Part shown: positions 1 to 7,821 of the stretch, piece by piece
How positions within the stretch are numbered: position 1 is the stretch's first letter
How the letters are laid out: every line of letters starts with the position of its first letter
Assembly: GCF_900683735.1 (NCBI RefSeq)
Contig: NZ_LR215979.1
Location: 310,001-374,000 of the forward strand
Direction: 5' to 3'
Length of the DNA stretch: 64,000 nucleotides
Origin: Fusobacterium ulcerans ATCC 49185
GTDB taxonomy: Bacteria; Fusobacteriota; Fusobacteriia; Fusobacteriales; Fusobacteriaceae
Translations under genes and position numbers: made by a program
Notes under the pieces: model-generated
The model's input: the letters and a program-made list of their open reading frames with translations, nothing else
What the model was told of the DNA's origin: nothing
The model's database searches: none

Positions 1-831
1 GTAGCAGGAGCACTTCTTCTTGCAGCATCTTGCTTTCTTCCAAAGGTTTTAAAATTTAAAGAAGAAAAAAATGAAATAATAACATTCGTATCTGGGTTGA
101 CTTTAATTCTTGTGTATCTTCAAGAGAGAATGAGATTATCAACAACAACAATAGTTGGAATAGGTTGGATGATATATGGAGGATTCTATATTTTAAGACA
201 CTCCAAAATCTTAGATTTCTTGATTGTTCCAGCAGTAATTTCTGGATTAATAATGATTTTTCCAGGGACAAAGGAGTATTCAAAAACATTGATACTTGTG
301 ATACCACTCATTTTTATCTTGGTATCTAGTTGTAATGAAAAAATGAAAATAGCAAAAACGGAAAGAATAAAAAGAATAACTAGAGGAGCAGAGATCACTG
401 CTTTTATTCAAGCGATAGTAGTTAGCAGTACACTTTTTAGATATAATTATTATGACCCATATATAGTTAATGGAATAATACTTGCAATAGCATTAGGACT
501 GCTCTATAAAATATTTGCTGGAAAAAACTATTTTGCATTTTTTATTATAGCTGTATTAGTAGGGTTTTTAAGTTTCTTCTGTTTGGGTGCGTATGGAGTA
601 AACTTAGGAATAATGCTGATTTTATTATATATGTACAGAGATGAAAAATATATGATAGGAGCAGCAGTAATATTTTTAGGAGGAGAAATATCATTTTATT
701 ACTATAGCCTTCATATAACACTTCTTGAAAAATCTTATCTTATGATAAAAAGTGGGGCTTTATTATTTCTTGGATTTCTCATTTTATCTAAAATTACCTG
801 TAAAGCAATGGAGAGGGGGGAAGAGCTATGA
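1..831 (+). CDS. DUF4401-like integral membrane protein, C-terminal part (partial)
   Basis: The reading frame is open from the first base of the window, so the true start lies upstream; about 276 residues are visible. The protein is almost entirely hydrophobic, with many membrane segments separated by short charged loops, and ends in a short basic/acidic tail. I assign it to the DUF2157/DUF4401 family mainly because the next gene encodes a GDYXXLXY protein, and these two families are commonly neighbours. The stop codon overlaps the next start by four bases (ATGA), so the two are translationally coupled. Function is unknown; a role at the cytoplasmic membrane is all that can be said. An internal TTG at 97 could serve as a start, but the continuous open frame upstream makes this unlikely. 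Confidence 0.6.
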   Translation, partial: VAGALLLAASCFLPKVLKFKEEKNEIITFVSGLTLILVYLQERMRLSTTTIVGIGWMIYGGFYILRHSKILDFLIVPAVISGLIMIFPGTKEYSKTLILVIPLIFILVSSCNEKMKIAKTERIKRITRGAEITAFIQAIVVSSTLFRYNYYDPYIVNGIILAIALGLLYKIFAGKNYFAFFIIAVLVGFLSFFCLGAYGVNLGIMLILLYMYRDEKYMIGAAVIFLGGEISFYYYSLHITLLEKSYLMIKSGALLFLGFLILSKITCKAMERGEEL

Positions 832-1304
832 AAAAAATACTTGTAGTACTTAATCTCTTATTATTGATGATAGCTTTTGGGTATTCAGTAGTAAAAGAGG
901 AGAGAAATTTAAAACAAAAAACTTTCTATATAAAAACAGCTCCTGTTGATCCTCGTTCTTTAATACAGGGAGATTATATGATTCTTAATTATGATATTAC
1001 AGAGTCAGCCAGAGGAGAAGCAAGAAATTTAAGAAAAGGATATATAAGAGTTAGGCTAAATAATTTGAAAGTAGCTGAATTCATGGAAGTTAGTAAAGAA
1101 TATCTTCCATCATCTGATAATGAACTTTCTATTCAGTTTCATCAAAATGATTCTACTATAGATATAGGTGTTAATTCATATTTATTTCAGGAGGGAACTG
1201 GAAATAGATTTCAAAGAGCACAGTATGCAGAAGTTATAGAATTGAAAAGTGGTAAACTAAGATTAAAACATTTATTAGACAAAGACTTCAATATAATAAA
1301 ATAA
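828..1304 (+). CDS. GDYXXLXY domain-containing protein
   Basis: A 158-residue protein with one N-terminal hydrophobic segment (about residues 4-20), probably a signal anchor, followed by a soluble domain outside the membrane. The family signature GDYMILNY is present near residues 49-56, preceded by the usual PVDPRSLIQ stretch. These proteins pair with DUF2157/DUF4401 membrane proteins, as here, where the ATG overlaps the upstream stop (ATGA). The biochemical role of the pair is not known. The gene ends just before a bidirectional terminator shared with the convergent regulator gene. Length is typical of the family, so it appears intact. Confidence 0.85.
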   Translation: MKKILVVLNLLLLMIAFGYSVVKEERNLKQKTFYIKTAPVDPRSLIQGDYMILNYDITESARGEARNLRKGYIRVRLNNLKVAEFMEVSKEYLPSSDNELSIQFHQNDSTIDIGVNSYLFQEGTGNRFQRAQYAEVIELKSGKLRLKHLLDKDFNIIK

Positions 1305-1308
1305 GAAA

Positions 1309-1350
1309 AAGGCAGTTAAAATTTATAAAAGTTTTAACTGCCTTCTTTTT
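1309..1350. terminator. Bidirectional intrinsic terminator
   Basis: A 13-bp perfect inverted repeat (AAGGCAGTTAAAA at 1309-1321 and its complement at 1332-1344) is followed by a T run on the plus strand and, read from the other side, by a T-rich tract on the minus strand. It sits between the convergent GDYXXLXY gene and the GntR gene and can end both transcripts. Confidence 0.85.
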
Positions 1351-2053
1351 AACTTTGAGTGTTAGTAAAATAATCAGGGTGAATAAGAACTAATTTTTTT
1401 AGATATCCTTCAACTCTTTCATAGTTTTGCTGTGTATATGATACTAGTTTATCAACTGCTTTATTTCTTATATTTTCAGCAACTTCTCTATGATCTTTTA
1501 TAAAAAATTCTCCATAAAGCTGTTCCTCAAGATAAAGATTTAAAAAACGGTTATATTGAATATTGTTTAAACGAAGTATTTTCCAAACAAAACTAAATCC
1601 ATTGTATTCAAATATAGCTGAGTGGAACATATTATCATAGTCAAAAATTACAGTGCGAAAATTTTTGCTATTTTTATATTTATTTTCAGCCTCATCTAAT
1701 ATTTTATCAAGTTTATCAGCTAAGGGTTTAGTATCTTTTGTAGCGCACATATTAACTAAAACCTCTTTTTCTGCGATGCATCTTAGAAACCTACTTTCTA
1801 TTATCTGTTGATAATCAATAAGAACAACACGTGTCTTTTTTTTAGGTTGCACTTCAACCAAACCTTCATGATCCAATACCGAAATAGCTTCTCTGATAGG
1901 GCTTCTGCTTACATTAAATATTTGCTGTAATTTAGGCTCACTGATTGCTTCACCAGGTTTTATAGTAGCTCTAATAATACTTTCTCTAAGAGAACGGTAT
2001 ATAAAATCACGATTATTTTCATTTTCATATCTATCAAATTTAAAAATTTCCAT
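1349..2053 (-). CDS. GntR-family transcriptional regulator, FadR/FCD subfamily
   Basis: A 234-residue regulator with an N-terminal winged helix-turn-helix (about residues 10-75; the recognition helix region contains FNVSRSPIREAISVLDHEGL) and a C-terminal all-helical FCD-type effector domain. FadR-subfamily proteins usually bind palindromes and are released by small acid ligands. I chose the ATG at 2053 because GGAG lies 8 bases upstream; an in-frame TTG at 2059 overlaps that site. The gene is its own unit, separated by a terminator (2190-2224) from the acid-catabolic operon that precedes it on the same strand. The palindrome at 9230-9241 under that operon's promoter has the form FadR-type proteins favour, so this is its likely regulator. 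The ligand is probably an organic acid or its CoA ester (inference). Confidence 0.88.
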   Translation of the reverse strand: MEIFKFDRYENENNRDFIYRSLRESIIRATIKPGEAISEPKLQQIFNVSRSPIREAISVLDHEGLVEVQPKKKTRVVLIDYQQIIESRFLRCIAEKEVLVNMCATKDTKPLADKLDKILDEAENKYKNSKNFRTVIFDYDNMFHSAIFEYNGFSFVWKILRLNNIQYNRFLNLYLEEQLYGEFFIKDHREVAENIRNKAVDKLVSYTQQNYERVEGYLKKLVLIHPDYFTNTQS

Positions 2054-2169
2054 ACCCAAGTCTCCATTCCCTATTGATGATTTTATTTTTATATTACATA
2101 TATTAACATAAAACTTTTAAATAATACACTAAAAAAATCTATGTATAGCATAAAGGAAGAAAAATAATC

Positions 2170-2186
2170 TAGAATTTTAAATTCTA
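2170..2186. repeat. 17-bp AT-rich palindrome
   Basis: Eight-base arms TAGAATTT/AAATTCTA around a single T, between the terminator of the oxidoreductase operon and the GntR gene. It may be an operator or simply AT-rich chance symmetry; it does not resemble the 9230 palindrome. Confidence 0.3.
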
Positions 2187-2189
2187 TAT

Positions 2190-2224
2190 AAAAATAATAG
2201 CCTGCTTATACAGCAGACTATTAT
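2190..2224 (-). terminator. Terminator of the organic-acid catabolic operon
   Basis: Read on the minus strand, ATAATAGTCTGCT and AGCAGGCTATTAT form a 13-bp stem (one G-U pair) with a five-base loop, followed directly by TTTTTA. It lies 40 bases past the last operon gene and isolates the GntR gene from read-through. Confidence 0.85.
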
Positions 2225-2263
2225 CAATATTTAAGGGTAAGGATATTATGACAATAAATATTT

Positions 2264-2806
2264 TTATTGTTTGACTTTTTCAAATCCAATGTTAATAGCT
2301 TTTTCGTTCAGAATAAATAATTTTTCTTTTCCATGAAGTTTTTCTTTTAAAGTTTCAAAAGCTTCCTCTTTAGTAAAATCATTTGTAACCTTTGCAAATG
2401 CTCCAAGCATTACTGTATTTAAAACTTTCATATTTCCTAATTCAGTAGCTAGATCAGTAGCAGGAATATAGCAGACATTTACATCCTTTCTAGAAGTAGT
2501 TTTATTTTTTACTATGGAAGATTCAATCATTATCATTCCTCCAGGAATTACTTCATTTTCAAACTTATGTAAGGATACTTCATTCATTGCTATAAGAATA
2601 TCTATTCCATGTTTAATTATAGGAGAACCAATTGGTTCATCTGAATAAATTACTGAACAGTTAGCAGTTCCTCCACGCATTTCTGCTCCATAGGAAGGAA
2701 TCCATGTTACATTTAATCCACGATTCATTTGTATAAGAGCTATTATTTGACCTAGTGTCAGAACTCCTTGACCACCAAATCCTGCAAAAATTATTTTCTT
2801 TTTCAT
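2264..2806 (-). CDS. 2-oxoacid:ferredoxin oxidoreductase, gamma subunit
   Basis: A 180-residue gamma subunit of a multi-subunit 2-oxoacid:ferredoxin oxidoreductase. The N-terminus carries the family motif GFGGQGVLTLGQ (about residues 8-19), and the segment SYGAEMRGGTANCSVI (about 38-53) is typical of KorC/VorC-type subunits. The complex oxidatively decarboxylates a 2-oxoacid to its acyl-CoA and reduces ferredoxin. The gene lies two bases after the beta subunit gene, and GAGGTGAG provides a ribosome site at good spacing. It is the last gene of the operon, followed by a strong terminator. The closely spaced alpha, beta and ferredoxin genes upstream complete the enzyme. The oxoacid used (2-oxoglutarate, branched-chain or other) cannot be read from this subunit. 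Confidence 0.9.
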   Translation of the reverse strand: MKKKIIFAGFGGQGVLTLGQIIALIQMNRGLNVTWIPSYGAEMRGGTANCSVIYSDEPIGSPIIKHGIDILIAMNEVSLHKFENEVIPGGMIMIESSIVKNKTTSRKDVNVCYIPATDLATELGNMKVLNTVMLGAFAKVTNDFTKEEAFETLKEKLHGKEKLFILNEKAINIGFEKVKQ

Positions 2807-2808
2807 AA

Positions 2809-3564
2809 TTATCTCTCACCTCGTACATCTTTGTAAATTCCCAGAGGAAAATAATGTAGCATTTCATTTTTACACCATTCAATAGCATCTTTAGGAGATA
2901 ATCCCCATCCCACATTACATGTTCCTACAATTTCAATTAGAGAAAATCCTTTTCCTTCTTTTTGGCATTTAAAAGCATTAGAGATTGCTTTTTTTGCTTT
3001 AATAACATTTGCAGGAGTAGTTAGAGTAACTCTCTCTATATAGGTAGCTGAAGGAATTTGAGCTAAAACTTCACACATTTTAATTGGCAATCCAGCTGTT
3101 TTAGGATCTCTTCCATAAGGAGAAGTTGTAGTTTTTTGTCCTTCCAAAGTAGTTGGAGCCATTTGTCCACCAGTCATTCCATAGATAGCGTTATTCATAA
3201 AAATTATAGTAATATTCTCTCCTCTTACAGCAGCACTCATTGTTTCTCCTAAACCAATACTGGCAAGATCTCCATCTCCTTGATAAGTAAAAACAAGGGT
3301 ATTTTTATCAGAAATTGATCTTTTTATTCCAGTGGCAACGGCTGGAGCTCTTCCATGAGCAGCTTCTACAGCATCTATATTAAAGTATTCATAACTTAAT
3401 ACAGAACATCCAACTGAAGATACACACACAGAACTATCCAGCTCATTCATCTCTTCTAAGACTTCTGCAACAAGACGATGAGCAATTCCATGGGTACATC
3501 CAGGACAATAATGAGTTTCTTTCTCTGTAAGCCCCTTAGTTCTTTTAAAAATAATTTCCCCCAT
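2809..3564 (-). CDS. 2-oxoacid:ferredoxin oxidoreductase, beta subunit (TPP-binding)
   Basis: A 251-residue thiamine-pyrophosphate-binding subunit. CPGC at residues 20-23 gives the early cysteine pair; the TPP/Mg2+ motif begins GDGDLASIG, and NNAIYGMTGGQMAPTT follows, a pattern typical of the KOR/VOR branch rather than pyruvate oxidoreductase. The later KTTTSPYGRD segment also fits that branch. It forms the active site with the alpha subunit and passes electrons to the ferredoxin subunit encoded two genes upstream. It is separated by one base from the alpha gene and two from the gamma gene, so the three are one translational block. The start is ATG 3564 behind GAGGTG. Substrate specificity is inferred only to class level. 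Confidence 0.9.
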   Translation of the reverse strand: MGEIIFKRTKGLTEKETHYCPGCTHGIAHRLVAEVLEEMNELDSSVCVSSVGCSVLSYEYFNIDAVEAAHGRAPAVATGIKRSISDKNTLVFTYQGDGDLASIGLGETMSAAVRGENITIIFMNNAIYGMTGGQMAPTTLEGQKTTTSPYGRDPKTAGLPIKMCEVLAQIPSATYIERVTLTTPANVIKAKKAISNAFKCQKEGKGFSLIEIVGTCNVGWGLSPKDAIEWCKNEMLHYFPLGIYKDVRGER

Positions 3565-3565
3565 G

Positions 3566-4630
3566 TTATTTCACCTCTTTATAGTATTTTTCTATAGCAT
3601 TAGCCACTTCTTCACTGTCAAATAAATTTCCTCCACATCTCCCATAGAAACCTACTTCATATTTGCCAGCAACTCCAATTTTTACATCTTGAATCATTTG
3701 ACCCATACTAAGTTCAATTGACATAACAGCTTTACAAGATTCAGAAATATTTTTAAAGGCAGCATATGGGAAAGGCCATAAAGTAATAGGGCGTATCAGT
3801 CCAGCTTTTATCCCTTTTTTTCTTAAATCATTTATAGCATTTTTAACTATACGAGCAGATGTTCCATAAGATGCAATGATTATTTCAGCATCATCTACTA
3901 AATAGAGTTCAACCTCAGTTTCATTTTTTTCAATTTCATCATATTTTTTAAATAATTTTTGATTATGATTTTCGCAAGTATCAGTGTCTAAATAAATAGA
4001 AGTAATTATATGATGATCTTTTCTGCCTTTTTTTCCTGTGATAGTCCAGCTGGACTTGTCGATTGAAGGGAAAGTAATATCTTTAATTTCTACTCCTTCC
4101 ATCATTTGAGCTATAGTTCCATCTAATAGGAGCATCACAGGATTTCTATATTTATCAGCTATATAAAAAGCTTTTTGTGTTAGGTCAGAAAGTTCTTGAA
4201 GATTATAAGGAGCATATACTATGACATGATAATCTCCATTTCCCCCACCTCTTGTAGCTTGAAAATAATCTGATTGAGCAGGTTGTATACTTCCTAAACC
4301 AGGCCCTCCCCTACTTACACTTCCAATTACACAAGGAAGTTCAGCTCCACAACAGTATGCAATCCCTTCCTGTTTTAAGGCTATTCCAGGTGAGGAAGAG
4401 GAAGTCATACATCTTACTCCAGTAGATGCAGAGCCATAAACCATATTGATTGCGGCTACTTCAGATTCTGCTTGAACAAAAACTCCTCCTTCTATTTTAG
4501 GAAGTTCTTTTGACATATATTCAGGAATTTCATTTTGAGGAGTTATTGGATAACCAAAAAAATGTAAACATCCAGCTTTGATAGCTGAAGCTCCTAAAAC
4601 TTCTGATCCTTTCATCAATTTTTTTTTCAT
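3566..4630 (-). CDS. 2-oxoacid:ferredoxin oxidoreductase, alpha subunit
   Basis: A 354-residue alpha subunit (KorA/VorB class) containing the pyrimidine-binding region and the C-terminal swivel domain. Recognisable stretches include GYPITPQNEIPEYM near the N-terminus, ESEVAAINMVYGS, and RCMTSSSSPGIALKQEGI, all typical of four-subunit oxoacid oxidoreductases. I place the start at ATG 4630, which has AAGGAAGG about 8 bases upstream; a longer frame to 4672 would overlap the ferredoxin gene and lacks a better ribosome site. It works with the beta, gamma and ferredoxin products of neighbouring genes to make acyl-CoA, CO2 and reduced ferredoxin from a 2-oxoacid. The family does not fix the substrate, but a KOR/VOR-type acid fits better than pyruvate, since a full pyruvate enzyme is encoded at 11085-14108. 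Confidence 0.9.
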   Translation of the reverse strand: MKKKLMKGSEVLGASAIKAGCLHFFGYPITPQNEIPEYMSKELPKIEGGVFVQAESEVAAINMVYGSASTGVRCMTSSSSPGIALKQEGIAYCCGAELPCVIGSVSRGGPGLGSIQPAQSDYFQATRGGGNGDYHVIVYAPYNLQELSDLTQKAFYIADKYRNPVMLLLDGTIAQMMEGVEIKDITFPSIDKSSWTITGKKGRKDHHIITSIYLDTDTCENHNQKLFKKYDEIEKNETEVELYLVDDAEIIIASYGTSARIVKNAINDLRKKGIKAGLIRPITLWPFPYAAFKNISESCKAVMSIELSMGQMIQDVKIGVAGKYEVGFYGRCGGNLFDSEEVANAIEKYYKEVK

Positions 4631-4658
4631 TTTACACCTTCCTTTCGTTGCAAGTATT

Positions 4659-4874
4659 TTAGAACTTTTCAATAGTTATAACAGAGTCAGGACACATTAA
4701 AGCACAACTTTTACAACCTATACATTTATTTTTTTGAGCTTCATAGGCAGGATGATATCCTTTGGAATTGACTGTATTTTCATCAAGTTCTAATATTTTT
4801 AAAGGGCAGACTTCAACACATAAACCACAGCCTTTACAAATATCAATTTTAAAGTTCAGATTAATTTTAGTCAT
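4659..4874 (-). CDS. 2[4Fe-4S] ferredoxin subunit of the 2-oxoacid oxidoreductase (KorD-like)
   Basis: A 71-residue protein with two classic CxxCxxCxxxCP clusters: [12 protein letters not shown] near residues 14-25 and [12 protein letters not shown] near 51-62. It is the electron-transfer (delta) subunit that accepts electrons from the TPP site and passes them to free ferredoxin. It precedes the alpha gene, as in korDABC-type operons. The ribosome site is odd: AAGGAGG lies 31 bases upstream of the ATG with a perfect 7-bp hairpin in between, described separately. Length and cysteine spacing are normal. Confidence 0.92.
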   Translation of the reverse strand: MTKINLNFKIDICKGCGLCVEVCPLKILELDENTVNSKGYHPAYEAQKNKCIGCKSCALMCPDSVITIEKF

Positions 4875-4884
4875 AATTTTTTTT

Positions 4885-4911
4885 ATGATATTTATATATC
4901 ATAACCTCCTT
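4885..4911 (-). promoter_or_regulatory. Shine-Dalgarno separated from the ferredoxin start by a hairpin
   Basis: On the minus strand AAGGAGG (4905-4911) is followed after two bases by ATGATAT-ATAA-ATATCAT, a perfect 7-bp stem, then ten bases and the ferredoxin ATG at 4874. Folding the stem brings the ribosome site to about 12 bases from the start. An 11-codon frame starting inside the stem stops exactly over the ferredoxin ATG, so termination-reinitiation is another possibility. Confidence 0.45.
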
Positions 4912-4951
4912 ATGTAAGATTTAGATTAATAAAGGTAATCTATAAACCATT

Positions 4952-5626
4952 TTATTTCATCCAGCTTTTTCTATTAAAAAGCTTATCTATGTAAAATATA
5001 TTTTTATTTTGCAGTTTTTTTTGAACATCTTTATCTTTTTGTAAAAGAACAGTATAAATGACAGGGATATTCAATTTATGACTTACATTAAGAATAATTT
5101 TTTCTGCTGCTATAAGATCTTCTTCTGTTGAATATTCTAAAAGATTTGAGTTGTTAATAATACCTGTTATTTTAAAACTAGAAAAATTTTCATATTCTTT
5201 GATTAAATGAATAATTTTTTCTTCACTATCAGTTTCTTCCCGGTATATATTACAAATTAACCACATATCATATATAAAATTTTTATTTTTTAATGCTGTT
5301 AAAAGTTTTAAACCATTGATACTTCCAGCAAGGTCTACAACAACATTTTCCTTTTTTTCATTTAAAAGAGATTCAAAGCCATAACTTATTGCTGGGAGAT
5401 CGCTTCCATTATAATCAAAATTTGAAGAACCCCAGATTTTTATTCCTAATTTTTCTAACATTTCTTTATTTTCCCGTGAACGATAATAAACATTTATTAC
5501 ATCTAAATCAACTAAATTTATTTTTTTCTTCTGTTTTGCTAAAAAAAGAGAATATTGAATAGAAAACTCAGTTTTTCCACTTCCAGTATTTCCAGTTAAA
5601 ATTAAAACTTTACTATTTTTTCCCAT
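4952..5626 (-). CDS. P-loop NTPase of unknown function within the organic-acid operon
   Basis: A 224-residue ATPase/GTPase with an N-terminal Walker A motif GNTGSGKT (about residues 11-18), followed by VDLDVIN (about 39-45), which resembles the A' motif of MinD/CobQ-type proteins, and VVVDLAGS (about 92-99) as the Walker B region. The rest is an alternating alpha/beta domain without membrane segments. I place the start at ATG 5626 because AGGAG lies 8 bases upstream; a TTG at 5650 overlaps that region. Its position between the lyase gene and the oxidoreductase genes suggests it serves that pathway, for example in cofactor or iron-sulfur delivery or substrate-level assembly, but I do not recognise a characterised homologue. 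No function should be assigned beyond nucleotide binding. Confidence 0.7.
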   Translation of the reverse strand: MGKNSKVLILTGNTGSGKTEFSIQYSLFLAKQKKKINLVDLDVINVYYRSRENKEMLEKLGIKIWGSSNFDYNGSDLPAISYGFESLLNEKKENVVVDLAGSINGLKLLTALKNKNFIYDMWLICNIYREETDSEEKIIHLIKEYENFSSFKITGIINNSNLLEYSTEEDLIAAEKIILNVSHKLNIPVIYTVLLQKDKDVQKKLQNKNIFYIDKLFNRKSWMK

Positions 5627-5654
5627 AAAATATTCTCCTTTTTCTAACAATAAT

Positions 5655-6566
5655 TTATAAAGAACATTTAGACTTATAAACTGAATACATATGACTGTTA
5701 TTAAGCTTTACATCAACATATTGATTAAGCAGTTCTAAAGTATTATATAGTTTTTCAAGCTGTATGTTATGATTAATTCCCATTCCATTTAACATATTAA
5801 CAAAATCTTCTGTAGCAACATTTCCTGCTGCACCAGGAGCAAAGGGACATCCTCCTAATCCTCCAATAGAAGTTTCAAAAATAGAATATCCTAATTGCAA
5901 TGCAACAAGCATATTTGCCAATCCCATTCCACGAGTATCATGAATGTGTAAAATAATGTTTTCAGTTCCTACTTGTTCTTTTACTTGTTTTAATATCTTT
6001 TCAACTAATACAGGGTTACCTAATCCAACAGTATCCGCAAGCATTATTTCTTTGACTCCTATTTTTTTTGCTCTTTCTATAAGTTCAGAAACTCTTTCAG
6101 GTTTTATTTCTTCACCAAAAGGGCAACCAAATACTGTGGCAAGGTCTAAACGAAACTTCACATTAGGATATTTATATACCATTTCTTCTAATTCTTTAAA
6201 ACTTTCTTCTACAGTACGATTTACATTTGCTTTATTATGAGCTTCACTTACAGAAATAACTACAGAAATAACTTCTGCTCCAGAAGAAATAGCATTTTCC
6301 ACACCTTTTTTATTTGGACAAAGAACAATAACCTCATACTTTCTTTTATTTTTTTTGACACAAGTTTCACATATTTCTTTAGAATCTATCATTTGCGGGA
6401 TCCATTTTGGGTTTACAAATGAAGTGATTTCTATTTTATTACATCCTGCTTCTTCTAATGAGTCTATTATTTCTAATTTATGTTTAGTTTCAATGAAAGT
6501 TTTTATATTTTGAAAGCCATCACGAGGTCCTACTTCAACAATTTGGACTTTTTCAGGTAAATTCAT
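5655..6566 (-). CDS. HMG-CoA lyase-like DRE-TIM aldolase
   Basis: A 303-residue TIM-barrel lyase of the 3-hydroxy-3-methylglutaryl-CoA lyase family. The catalytic set is intact: GPRDGFQN (Arg15, Asp16), the metal-binding HIHD (His207, His209) and the mobile-loop cysteine in GGLGGCPFAPG (Cys240), followed by AGNVATED. The family cleaves 3-hydroxy-3-methylacyl-CoA thioesters by retro-Claisen reaction, classically HMG-CoA to acetoacetate and acetyl-CoA. The neighbouring CoA-transferase and tricarboxylate-type carrier suggest that here an imported hydroxy-dicarboxylic acid is activated and then cleaved. Related branched hydroxyacyl-CoAs such as citramalyl-CoA are alternatives. The start ATG 6566 has AGGAGG at good spacing. 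The protein is cytoplasmic and full length. Confidence 0.9.
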   Translation of the reverse strand: MNLPEKVQIVEVGPRDGFQNIKTFIETKHKLEIIDSLEEAGCNKIEITSFVNPKWIPQMIDSKEICETCVKKNKRKYEVIVLCPNKKGVENAISSGAEVISVVISVSEAHNKANVNRTVEESFKELEEMVYKYPNVKFRLDLATVFGCPFGEEIKPERVSELIERAKKIGVKEIMLADTVGLGNPVLVEKILKQVKEQVGTENIILHIHDTRGMGLANMLVALQLGYSIFETSIGGLGGCPFAPGAAGNVATEDFVNMLNGMGINHNIQLEKLYNTLELLNQYVDVKLNNSHMYSVYKSKCSL

Positions 6567-6590
6567 TTGAGTACCTCCTATTCAGATAAA

Positions 6591-7787
6591 TTACATAATT
6601 CCTTTTTCTTGATAATTTTTTATCTCTTCTTCAGACATATTTAACATTTTTTTATATATTTCTTCTGTATGTTGACCAAGAAGAGGGGCACAAGTTCTTA
6701 TTTTTGGCATAGTATCCATAAGCTTTATAGGATTTCCATTTACTCTCATAGTTCCTATTATTGGATGCTCTATAGTGACAAACATCTCCCTTTCTTCTGC
6801 AATATGTTTATCTTCAGAAATATCTTTAAGATTTAAAATAGGAGCAGCAGGAACTCCTGCAGCAAGAATCATGTCTACTGCTTCTTTTGAAGTAACAGTT
6901 GCAGACCATTTTTCAATTTCTGTTTTTAAAGAAGCATGATTCTCACATCTTAAATGATTTGTAAGAAACAGCGGATTTTCAAGTAAATCAGGTCTATTAA
7001 GTACTTGATTGCAAAGAAGGGTAAAGAGTTTTTGATTTCCACATCCTATAACAAACATTCCATCTTTTGATTTAAAAGAATCATATGGAGAAACAGCAGC
7101 GTATCTATTTCCTAATAATTTGGGAATTTCATTATTTACAAAATACCTTTGTGTACCAGTTTCTAAAGCAGATACAACAGAATCTACAAGAGAAACATCA
7201 ACTCTCTGTCCTTTTTTTATAATTTGTCTTGCATTCAAAGCTGCTAAGATTCCAATTGTTAGATTCATTCCTCCAAGTACATCTCCCATGGCATTTCCTG
7301 CCCTTGTAGGAGTACCATTTTCAGGACCTGTAATACTCATAAGTCCACCCATAGCCTGAGCAATAATATCATAACCAGGTCTTTCATGATAAGAACCATA
7401 AAATCCGAATCCTGAAACAGCTGCATATATAATTTGAGGATTAACTTCTTTTAAAACTTCATATCCAAGTCCTAATTTATCCATTACACCTGGACGATAG
7501 TTTTCAACTACAACATCTGCTTTTTTTACAAGTTCTTTAAATATAGATTTTCCTTCTTCAGATTTTAAATTAAGAGTTACACCGTGTTTGTTTCTGTTTA
7601 TATTTGCATAATACATACTTTCCCCATTTTTAAAAGGTCCCATTCCTCTTGTATCATCACCTTTTCCAGGAATTTCTATTTTTATAACTTCAGCTCCCAT
7701 ATCAGCCAGCATTGCAGTACAATATGGACCAGCTAAAACACGAGTTAAATCTAAAACTACAATATTGCTAAGTGCTCCTTTTTCCAT
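6591..7787 (-). CDS. CaiB/BaiF-family (class III) CoA-transferase
   Basis: A 398-residue class III CoA-transferase. The N-terminal half shows LDLTRVLAGPYCTAMLADMGAE (first twenty-two residues of the motif region cited only in part here: LDLTRVLAGP), the NLNRNKHGV-like NINRNKHGVTLNL segment, and the catalytic aspartate in NAMGDVLGG at residue 169, the position known for formyl-CoA transferase. These enzymes move CoA between carboxylic acids through an aspartyl-CoA intermediate. In this operon it most likely activates the acid imported by the CitMHS carrier so the adjacent lyase can cleave it. The CoA donor is probably succinyl- or acetyl-CoA (inference). The gene is 24 bases upstream of the lyase gene and 34 bases after the transporter. 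Length is normal. Confidence 0.9.
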   Translation of the reverse strand: MEKGALSNIVVLDLTRVLAGPYCTAMLADMGAEVIKIEIPGKGDDTRGMGPFKNGESMYYANINRNKHGVTLNLKSEEGKSIFKELVKKADVVVENYRPGVMDKLGLGYEVLKEVNPQIIYAAVSGFGFYGSYHERPGYDIIAQAMGGLMSITGPENGTPTRAGNAMGDVLGGMNLTIGILAALNARQIIKKGQRVDVSLVDSVVSALETGTQRYFVNNEIPKLLGNRYAAVSPYDSFKSKDGMFVIGCGNQKLFTLLCNQVLNRPDLLENPLFLTNHLRCENHASLKTEIEKWSATVTSKEAVDMILAAGVPAAPILNLKDISEDKHIAEEREMFVTIEHPIIGTMRVNGNPIKLMDTMPKIRTCAPLLGQHTEEIYKKMLNMSEEEIKNYQEKGIM

Positions 7788-7821
7788 TTATTATGCCTCC
7801 TAAAATTTGTTCCAAGTTTAT

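Noticed and set aside
5944-6422. Plus-strand open frames opposite the HMG-CoA-lyase-like gene.
   Set aside because: They have no ribosome sites, low-complexity composition, and lie fully inside a strongly conserved gene on the other strand.
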